Notes under the pieces: generated by a model | The model's database searches: none | Told to the model about the DNA's origin: nothing | What the model saw: the letters and a program-made list of their open reading frames with translations, nothing else | Shown here: positions 52,401-63,500 of the stretch, one piece after another | How the letters are laid out: every line of letters starts with the position of its first letter | Numbering within the stretch: the stretch's first letter is position 1 | NCBI GenBank assembly: GCA_026874595.1 | Contig: CM049313.1 | Location: 48,785,659-48,849,658 of the forward strand | DNA: 64,000 nt | Origin: Sipunculus nudus | Lineage: Eukaryota > Annelida > Sipuncula > Golfingiida > Sipunculidae | Direction: 5' to 3' | Program-made: the position numbers and the translations under genes

Positions 52401-55400
52401 CGCCACCACCAATTATAATATAGATTAGAAAAAAGAGTCGGAGAACAAAATTTATCTATGTATACACAATAATCTCGATTTCGTTTTGAATCAAGTGCTC
52501 TAGCTTTTAACACTAGTTAAATACATACAACACATTACCGGTGTACATACATTATTCAATCTTAATGCAGAAGTGCCAATGTGTATGTAAATATGTAATG
52601 TTTTAGTAAAGTTTATTAAAAAAATGTCCAGTTTAATTTCTGAACAACAAAAGAAGCATGTTTGATAAGCATGCAGAACGTAATCAGTAATCATCTTCGT
52701 ATGACGAATGTATGATTTCGTCACGGAGCAAAGTAATAACGATGTAATACGTTCATTATATTCTAAGATGGATGGTTTGGGACTGTCATTGCTAGTGAAC
52801 TTTTCACGTATACATTCGTTATATTTTAAGATTGATGGCATGGGTCAGTCATTGCTAGTGAACTGTTCATGTGTACATTCATTATATTTAAGATTGATCG
52901 TTTTGCCGTTCCATTGCCATACCACCAAGTGAGATTTGGAACTGATGTCAAGATTTATCTCCGCGTCCTTGGAGATCGCATGGAGACCGTATTCCGTACA
53001 ACATTCGGACCAGTTCTGTACTGGGACGGAGACGAGAATTTGGAAATTGTCGTTCCGGAAGGCTACAAGGGAGTGTACGTACACCTAAAATATAAATTAA
53101 TATGTAGATTTTTATATATAAATTTAATTTAAAAATATGAGTTGTTTTATAAATTTAATGTAATGTTATATTCAATTTATGCAAGAATGAAATCAGAAAA
53201 TTGTTTGGGCGATAAGGCGGTTGGAACAATCTCTCCTTTAATAATGGCAAAGGCATCACAAAAATAAGATTCGCTTTTTCGAAATACCGTTTAATTTAAA
53301 ACTTAATGTTTGTTCCTATAAGGGATGCCCTTTGAAGCTTGGCATTTATTTAAAAATTGGCAGATATATTTGAAAACAAGCTGCAAAAAAAGGGATGAGG
53401 CATAAATATAATCAACTAAACATGCAATATCTGAGTAAGAAGTGTTGATGTCTAAAGGTCAGTATACAAACGCACAAATACTTGCACTTAAAAGCAGCTA
53501 CTTTGTTGTTAAAGTCATAAAAACGGAACAGGGTCTTGGAAATATTTGTCTACCGAAATAAACATAACTTAATTGTAAATATTCGAAATTAAAAATCAGA
53601 GTGTATGAAACTTGCTTGTTTTATAGAAATGTTTCTTCTGGTTATCCAGTCTGTGTGGTCTATGCGGTAACTTTGATGACGATGCCGCCAATGATCTCTA
53701 CACTAAGGAGGGTGTGCAAGGGGTGGCCGCTTACGGTAACACGTACAACGACGTGGGAAACAGCTGGTCTTTCGCATGTGATGACTGCCATGAACAGTGA
53801 GTAAAGAAATCTCAATACTTCATCATACACCAGTATTGAGTAATACGAGTAAAACTTGCTTATAAAGTAAAAACCCGAAACTGTAGTAGAAAATTGTACT
53901 GATGTGCGATAATGCTTTATGTTCTGAAATATATAAAATGAATTCATTTAAAAAACAAACAACCAGCAGTCATATTTTCATGTTATTTCTTCTTTTTTAT
54001 GTGATTTTTCGCCTTAAGTATTACAAATATGTATGATATTAAAGTTCTGTTTGTCTGTCTTGAGCTTTTTTTAAGAAGTTTTAACGACACGCTTATATAT
54101 TCATCTGAGCTACTTACAATATACCTTTCTCCTTCTTTAAAAACTGTGTGGTAAACGACGGTTATATTACTATACTAATATTCACAAATCCCTCTGGATT
54201 AATACTGCGATATTAAAATACCGTTATTTGATATGCTATCGATATGTCCATGTATGACCATACGAGAACTAGTCGTGTATGTTCAGTAACCTGCTGGTAA
54301 ACAATGATCTTTGTGCAACCTTATCGAAATTCATACGCCAGATTTGTTATATTTAAGATCATTTTGTACATATCTAAATTCACGAAATGCAACCGACGAA
54401 GACATTTAACAGTAACATTGTTTGCACATATTTTATTTTCCGTACAGCTGCTTGCTAATGTTACATGGCCCAGGTCATATGGAGCGATGTTTGACCGTTA
54501 ACATTTTAATTATATGTCTGTCTGAATTGTAAATGCGTAACATATGTCCATATATGTAAAAATTGTGTAAGCTAAATACACATATACCAACTTGTTGAAT
54601 TTGGGAACGTAATGGTTAGACCGCCTGTGGTCGCATAGATATAGGTTCTCGGGGAAACCACAACGGTCTCCCCCTGCACCCGGGAGTCAATGGGACTGTT
54701 TGGAAGGCATTTTCATCGTATAACCTCCAAGTTGTTGCTATTGGTTCTGTAGGTTGTTCGCCCAACAGCGGCTGAGAAAAGCTACAAGAATGAGCAATTC
54801 CAAAAGACAAGAAAATCATAGGTTGAAGCCCTACGAGACAGACAAGCCGTCAGTGATATTAGGCTATACAGCAAACCTTAACCTTTGCTTTAGCTACAGA
54901 GTTTAATTTATACTTGCAGCTGTGCACCGAATAACAGTCCCCCGATCGGTTGCACTCAAGAGACACGGACTCAGGCCGAGCAGGAATGCGCTCCCCTCAA
55001 GGACATCAACGGAGTCCTCTCCGACTGCCTTGCCAACAATGCCATGTACGCCTTGGCCGAAATTGTAAGTTAAACTTGGTAAAACTACCAGCATCACTCA
55101 TCTTTTATGCATTTTAAAGTACTCTGCTTTCAGCATTAGCTGAAGATGATAAATAAAGATGCGCAACTTTTATCGTTTTAAAGGTCTAGGCAGGACTACT
55201 CTCCATGTACGCTTGTGGTTAGGGTATTCAGAATGCTATGGGTTTTGTTGCTCTCTGGACACCAACAACTCCTCTTCCAACCCTAGGGTTTTCGTGGCTG
55301 TTCTGGGGTTGTTGTGGCATCTATAAAATTAAAGCTCTCAGCTATTTCAAATCTTTCTTTTCCAATGTTCTCATTTTTCTCAAAGTTATCTCACTACACC

Positions 55401-58400
55401 AGTATTTATCCACAATGTTTAACCACAGGCGCTTGAATCGCTATTTGTGTTGATCTTGGTTTAAATAGTGTTCAATTTACCTTAACAACAATCCCCTACC
55501 GTTTAATGAGCTTTAAACCATGTTATATCGTTTGCCGGTACTTGTTTATATAATAGATATACAAGGCCGGCATCCAAGTCTGCGGACGAGTCTGTATCCA
55601 TTAAGCGACGAACAGACAGATTTATCCCAGATTACTATTTCCATCATTATCAACCAATCAGGTGTTAGGTTCCAGGGGGGAATCCTTACTGCTGACCAAG
55701 ATACATGGGGATTTCCTTGTTTGGGGTAACAGCTGCTTAATGGATGCAGACTAGTTACAAATAAGAGCTCATTACACGTGGTACACTGTGTGTATTGGAT
55801 TGTTGATGCTTTTATAGAAAGAAGAACTGGCCATTTAACCACTGTAAGTTTCTTCCCTCGAAAATCTTTGAAATATTTGGGGATTTCAATTGATTTCTTG
55901 TATTATCCCCTACCCGTCCGCAGACTTGGATGCCAGCCTTGTGTATCTATTATATAAACAAGTACCGGCAAACGATATTACATGGTTTAAAGCTCATTAA
56001 ACGGTAGGGGATTGTTGTTAAGGTAAATTGAACACTATTTAAACCAAGATCAACACAAATAGCGATTCAAGCGCCTGTGGTTTAACGTTGCTGTAGGAGA
56101 GAGCTGGACAAAATCTCCGACCAAATCAACAGTGCAGCTCAAGCGCCATCTTACACTTTATTCTATCAGTGTTTAAATATTGTTTAAAATCATGTGGCAA
56201 GAGGTGTTTTGTTTTACCAATGGTTATTTGGTGCGACTCAGCTACTATACGCAAACTCTACGCAAATTCTACACAAATTTGGATGAATTTTTTTAGAAGG
56301 TTCTGATAGCATCCAAGAAACAATCCATTGAATCTTATTTACCATTATTCGTTTTTAATTCAAAGAATTCAAATCTAAACTATTCGTTGGTGAATGGGCG
56401 AATTTGTTCAGGAGGGGAGCTGGGATGATGTTGTTGAACTGCGATAATTGCCACAGGCCTACACATGAACATTTCATGAAATTGGTGGTCTCTATCCATT
56501 TTTATTGTCAACAAATGGTTTTTCGTTATATGTAGACAAACACTAAAATGCTTTTTTAGCCTCTTTATTTACCCATATGCTAAAATATAGTTGACTCCAC
56601 ATGATTTTTAGACCTTATTTTATTTCATCAAGTGAACTTAATACAGTGAACTACAGTTAAAGATACAGTGAACGCTGTGTAATAAGACCATCCCAGGGAC
56701 TGATCTGAAGTGGTCTAAATTCATAAGTCTCGTCAGTGAATGTGGATGCATTTGGCTAATTAAAAGGTGGTCTTATTAGACAAAAAATAGTCTTATTAGA
56801 CAGGTGGTCTTTCAGACAGGTTCCACTCTATATTTCTGTAGTTCTTCGATGAATGTGTGACGGACGAGTGTGCAAACAACGGTAACGCTCGCTGCACGTA
56901 TATGGAACAGCTTGTTGATGCATGCAGGAACAATATGCCAGGGTACGATGTAATCTGGCGATTTGCTGTAAACTGCCGTAAGTAATAACTCACACTTGCA
57001 CAAAACGCTTTGTTGTCTTTTTAACTGGAATCTCATCCTTTTTCTTACATAAGTAAATGATTATTATCAGCCATGGTATATGCAGTTCTCCCCTTATTAC
57101 TCTTATTATCTTTAACATCCTTTCCATTGAAAAATACGACAGAAAGCAGATTGACCACTCTAAGACAACAATTTAAATGTTTAGAATTTATCATTTATAT
57201 TTAGCAAAAGTTCTACTAAGCGGCGTATTAAAGATAAATGATATTTATATGTATATGTCGTATAATATATTGCTTCGTTTAAAATTTTAACTAATGCACT
57301 ATATTAATGTTAACGAAGAAATAACACTTGATGGAAGAAACAGACTACCCTTTACAGTTTAATTATAGAAGATGACGCTGGGCAATACTTTACGATCCCT
57401 TAATTTTATTATGAACCCTTCCGTAGAAAATCAGAAGACTACAAAGTACTCTAAAACCTCGATATTACGAACAATAACGAGATTCTCAATAAAGTCGTCG
57501 CATTTCCAAGGAGGTCGCCTAAGCGAGGTCTTACATAAATAGGAAAAAAAAAAAGAATCGAAACCGTGACCCAGTGATCGCTACTTTGTGGTGATCCCCA
57601 CACTGGGGTGGTCGAAAGGCGAGGTTTAACTGTATAATAACTGGATACTGTATGATCAATGCTGGGAGCCATGACTAGGAGTACCAAAGCGAAATTATAT
57701 TTATAGAATAAAAAGATTTTACTCTTTAAATTTCTGTTGTCTTTTTTTAACAATTCACAGGCGACTGATCCTGCATATGTTTATTATTTGAACAGCGGAC
57801 ACATGCCCAGATAATATGGTGTACAATCCAAATGTGAACGGATGTCCACAGGCTTGCGTCAGTGGAGTTGTGGTAAGTGACTTGGAAATTAAAACCTCTA
57901 ATACTGATCTAGAAAAACGAAAATGATACAATAATAATTCATTTATTTAGAGCTGTAGAGCCTTACATTAACTCGAATCATACTCGAGTAAAACTACAAA
58001 CTTGATAAAGCTGAATCTTAAAAATACAGGCAGGAAAAAATGCAAGGCAATTTGGCTGGTATTAATTGACCAAGTCGTGTCATCTTATTGCCAAGATGTT
58101 TCAAATAGGAATTTAAAATTTTGTATTCTTCTCTAGTGATATAGTGAACGTTTCCTGTTTTTTTTCAGACTGACAACAACTGCCAGGAACACACGACTGA
58201 TGGCTGCGAGTGCAAACAAGGCTATGTATTGTTCAACACCATTTGTATCCCAATCTCAGAATGTACAAACACTTGTGAACACGACGGTGTCACATATTTG
58301 GTAAGATTTAAAATGCAATAACCAAATAAACCTTTCCCACACACTAGCGACACCTATCAGCAAAGGCTTAAACTGAGTGTTTGGGCCCGGTTTATTGACA

Positions 58401-60451
58401 AACAAAGACAAATTTGTTGTTTGCCAAATGACATTAAATCCTTTTTATATTCAGCTGTGAGGACACTCTTGCTTATTCCCAACTTCACTTTACAAAATCC
58501 TATATAAAGGTAAAGCCCGATGCCATTTTGCGCCATCCCCATCTGAAATCAAGCCAGCTCAGTTTGTGCTAATTGTTCGGACGTGAGTAAAAATGTGGTC
58601 CTCAAATAAGATAAAACCTTCAAATAAGCCTTATGGGCAATCCAAAGTTAGTTTATCGACGAACCTACCAAGATGTAGAAACCAGTCGGATTGCTATTTC
58701 ATCAGAGTGTAATCAAGGAATACCAAAAGACATGGTTGATATTTGATCAAATGTATACATTATGGATAAAATGGTTGATATTTGATCAAATGTATACATT
58801 ATGGATAAAAAGAAAATCAAATAACTTGTTAATAAAAAAAAGATCGTTACACGTTTCTCATGGGAAAGGGCTTTCCTTATGAATAGTATGTGTGCGTGGC
58901 CTCTGTTATATAAATATTATAGCATGCTAAGTATATTTTAAAATTTCGCCAGTCAAAATCTGTCATTTTTTTAGATAAAACTTAAAGGGACATAATCAGG
59001 AGCAATATTATGGCTACTCTTTCACACTATCAGTTCAGTTTTGCGTTACACAAAATTTAATAAGCAAAACAATCCCACCACACAATCTCAGTACCGCGCA
59101 TACGGTTGTTTAACCCCTTGTTTTATGGCTCTGCATGTTGGTTAACTCATTCCACGTGTATCTGCTTGCCATAACAAGGCCTCTTGACCCGAGGTCCGAT
59201 TGTGAGTCGCAACACACGATGTTTCAGCCAGCGGCAACATGTATTACAATTTTTGGGCCAAGTCAGTCAGGACATCTACTGATTGACACGTGGTGTGGCA
59301 TGGCGATGCACGCGCTATGTTTATGTTAACAACTGCGAACGCGCCCGGTCCACTTTTTTTAACAGTCCCTTACTACAGTAAGCAAACACTATAGGGATAA
59401 TTTGGCAGGTTCACATTTATTTTAAAGGGAAGACGCTTTTTTTCGTATTAATTCCCGTGATCCCGTGATGGTGATTCCCGTTTCTAATATATTCTAGAGT
59501 ACTTGATCTATAGGCCATAAAATGAAAGATTAATATTGAGTAAAAGCGCAACTGGTCCCAAAACTTCTGAAAACAAAATCTGGCTGCTCCAGGGTGGAAC
59601 AGACTGTAGCCTTTGAGAAAATGTTCAAATGTTGATCGACAAAAGATAGTTTGATATGGTCTCTAGGTTGGTGATACCTGGTACACCTATGAATGCGAGA
59701 AGAAATGCACATGTCAGAGCAAAGACAACCCTGTATGTGAGGACTACCCTTCAAAGTGCAACGAAATGAACTTTGGTGGCTGCCACAACCTCAATGGACA
59801 TCATCAGTGTACTTGTGACCCGGGATACGAATTCGATGAAAGCGGAAACTGTGTTGGTACGTGTCCTTCTTCCTCACCTTCCCATGTATCAGACAACCGG
59901 GATAAATTAAAGAGAAAAGGTTTAAAATATTACACCCTGTGAAAATAAAAGGCGCCATCGGGTGTGGCAACAACCTTCCACACACCACCACCAATCAGAC
60001 AAACACAGAGACTGCGTTTGTACATGTGCCTCACATCTTTTGATTTTTCCTATGAATCCTACAAGTAAAAGAAAACTGTTTAAAATAAATTATACCAGTT
60101 GAACGTAAAGGGCGCCCCCTGGGGTGTGGAAACGACGTCCGCCAGGTACCTCTATAGACAAAGGCAGCGGTTTATACAAGTCGTTTGGGATTTTACTGAC
60201 AGCTTACCCTGTCTCGACCCACATCGATACGTGTTGTGATCAAATCAGAAATAGGTGCAGTTGTACAAATAAGTTATTTATTTACACATTTTAGTTTATG
60301 ATAAACGTGTAATTTGATTCAAGTTGAAATAAGAGAACTTGTATATTATGGTTCTACAGGCTCCATGGCGGGCATAATCTGCTCAAATGTATACAGATAT
60401 TAGAAATACACTTTCCGCAGAGACATGTATACATGCACACACAATGCGTTT

Positions 60452-60523
<72 letters not shown>

Positions 60524-63500
60524 ATATCTTCCAGATATACCCGAGTGTGACCGCAACATCCACCTGTGTCACATATACGCCAACTGCATCGAGCAGCAGC
60601 CAGGCTATACCTGTGAGTGTAAGAACGGTTACCAAGGAGATGGGTTCAATACCTGTGATGAATGTGAGTATCGTTACCTTGTAATTTACGCAGTCACTTA
60701 TATTACCACGAAATCATTATGTACAATAAAAGTACCTTTCAGACAAGATGTGTAAAAGATAGGCTTTTACAAACACAGTGCCCGTGAGAGATTCCTTTGT
60801 AAACGATCATAATGTAGGTACCTTCGGCAACTGTTTCAAAAATTAAATTGAATGCCACTTAAAAGAGGTATTTTCTTAAAACTGTAACAAATGACATTGG
60901 AAAGTTAATTTTTTTTTTCACATACATAGACATTATAATTTAAACACATTTAGAAGAAAATTTCTCAATAAAAAGCCGAAATGTAAAACGGTGTTATAAC
61001 TCTACATTGTAATAAATACACTGGTCTATAAGTTTCAGCTTCATCGTTTGGTTCAGGATATCTAAGAGTATGGAAGTTTTGAATGAAAATTTAATTTATA
61101 TGTTGTAACTCATTATGATTATGAATTGCAGTGCCACCATGTGACGTGGGATATGTTAGAAAGACGGCTGGCGGTGAATGTGAAGGTAATTATATCCAAA
61201 AGTGATAACATTAAAGGTCATCTTAAGGTGAAATTAGACACATCATTAATGCAGGTAAAGATTCCTCAGATATATGATTCAATACTATGGAGGCAAACAC
61301 ACATACAACAGGTTTTCAAATATTAATTTTACCGACACTTACAATATAGAAATGATTCTTTTCATGAATCTACTACCCAAGCAAGTAACTAGACAAGAAA
61401 AAAGTACAGCGGTTAAGAAAAGAAAAGGTTCAGGTCAGTTTTATATTGTTACCTCCGCCGAACGGCGGGAGGTTAAGTTTCTGGTGGCGTCTGTTTGTCT
61501 TTTTGTCTGTCTGTTAGCAACATAACTAAAAAAGCATTTTTATGGTACAAGGAACAATTGATTAAATTTTGAGGGTGGTTCGGATCACCAACTGGATCCA
61601 AGAATCTTTTGAAAATACATTTCTGATATAAATGATATGAGGGGGGAATGAGCTGCCTTGTTCGCTTTGTCACCACTAGACATCAGTACCCTATAACGTT
61701 TTGTGATTGTCACACATTTCCGGCAATACCATACGGGGAAATGAGCTGCCTTGGCGAAGGTCTGCAATTTCGCAGTACAAATTTCTGGTTAATAATGCAA
61801 TAAAATATGTATTTTAGATATTGATGAGTGTGATGGTACCAACCCATGCGACGACAACGCTGAATGTGAAAACACCGACGGATCATACACATGTACATGC
61901 AAACAGGGCTTCACCGGAAACGGCAAAACATGTGATGGTAGGTCAATGATTATTGATCACTACTTGAATACGCTTTCTTCTTTGCAATAACCTCTTTGCA
62001 TTACACTCGATTTAAAGGGCTTATTCCGTTACCTGGAGTCTATCAGCCAAAGACAATTCTTGAACCATTCACAAAGATAGTCCAGGAAACGCCGATCCCA
62101 CCTCACCCAGCTGCTCGTTTTGAATATATTCACGTGTTTATAACATGCGGGGGCCCATCAATATAATCCAAATACATGATACAAGGGCATATGGCAGCAT
62201 ATCAGACGAATGAGTTTTGCAAATGGCGTTTTGCGACTAATGACTTTTCAACTTCCACATACAATCAACTTAGCACATTAGGTTACATTGTTTTTCCGTT
62301 TGTCAACATTGGTATGTTTACAAACAGTATGTAGATAAACAAGCTCAAACATCCTCTGCAGAGGTGTTATAAGGACTTTTCTTAACAGAAATTCCCTAGA
62401 GATCATTAATATAATAAACCCGCCTGTGTCTATTCTCGCATGCGTCGATGGTTCCTGTTGCTTAAGACCTCGACCCAATGAGGTTTAACTGCATTTGATA
62501 AATATCCTCAGATATTCTCGAAATAAATTCTTCGTAATCATTAACACAATTAAAATCTGTGTATACACCATTCCCTGTGTTACTGTTTTAAATATATGGC
62601 AAATATTATATTATTCAGGTTATATAAATACGTCTTCGGCGTATTCTTATATTATCATATGTTATTTTGTGATGATATATTCTTGTATTATAACATTTTG
62701 TATTTGTATTTTATATTAAATATTATTATTTTATTATAACATATATTATTTTTCGCTATTTTAATAGAGACAAGGCATGATTTAAATATCTCTGTTTCTG
62801 ACGAATACAGACATAGACGAGTGCCAGAAGGAGCCATCAGTGTGCCACACTAACGCCATGTGTACCAACGACGCCCCAGGTTACAAGTGTGAATGTAAGC
62901 CTGGCTACTCAGGTGACCCCCACACAGAATGCCTGGAAGACTGCCAGCCAGGGTATACCAGAGCTGAGGATGGATCCTGCAAAGGTAAACCATCCCCGGG
63001 GTAGCTTGTAAATGATATGTAATTTCATTTATAAACGTCTTTACGGTAAAAAACGAACCTTTACGGTAATCTAACGTCCTATTGGTAACGTAGACGGGGT
63101 ACTTCCGGTGGTAGCAACAAACGCACAGAACACGATTTATTACTCTTCTTGTATGAGCTGAATGAAGAACTATAAAACAAAACAAACTTGTCGAGTACAT
63201 TTTACAGCCTAATGATTAAGATGGCGTCCCTGAATTAAAAATCATTTTTTTTCTAATTGTAGGGTTTTAAATAACCTGCCTGTATTTTTTAAACATCTAT
63301 GCAGTGTCTTTGTCTGTCTTTATGCGTATGTTTTTAATTTTTTTCAATTTATTTTATAAAAGGATAGATTTTGTTCTGAATTTTTTTGATTCGTCTGATT
63401 CATTTGTCAAAAAGTTCATCTGAACAAGATAAGTTTCATTAAAACCCGGATATATACATATTTCGGTAAACGCTGCAGTTTTAAGTATTATCATTTAATT

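Noticed and set aside
54604-54835. GC-richer block in intron 40 that might be a SINE
   Set aside because: No A or B box that I could identify and no ends or duplications.
62495-62719. 74-codon hydrophobic ORF
   Set aside because: Low-complexity AT-rich intron sequence, no start context or motif.
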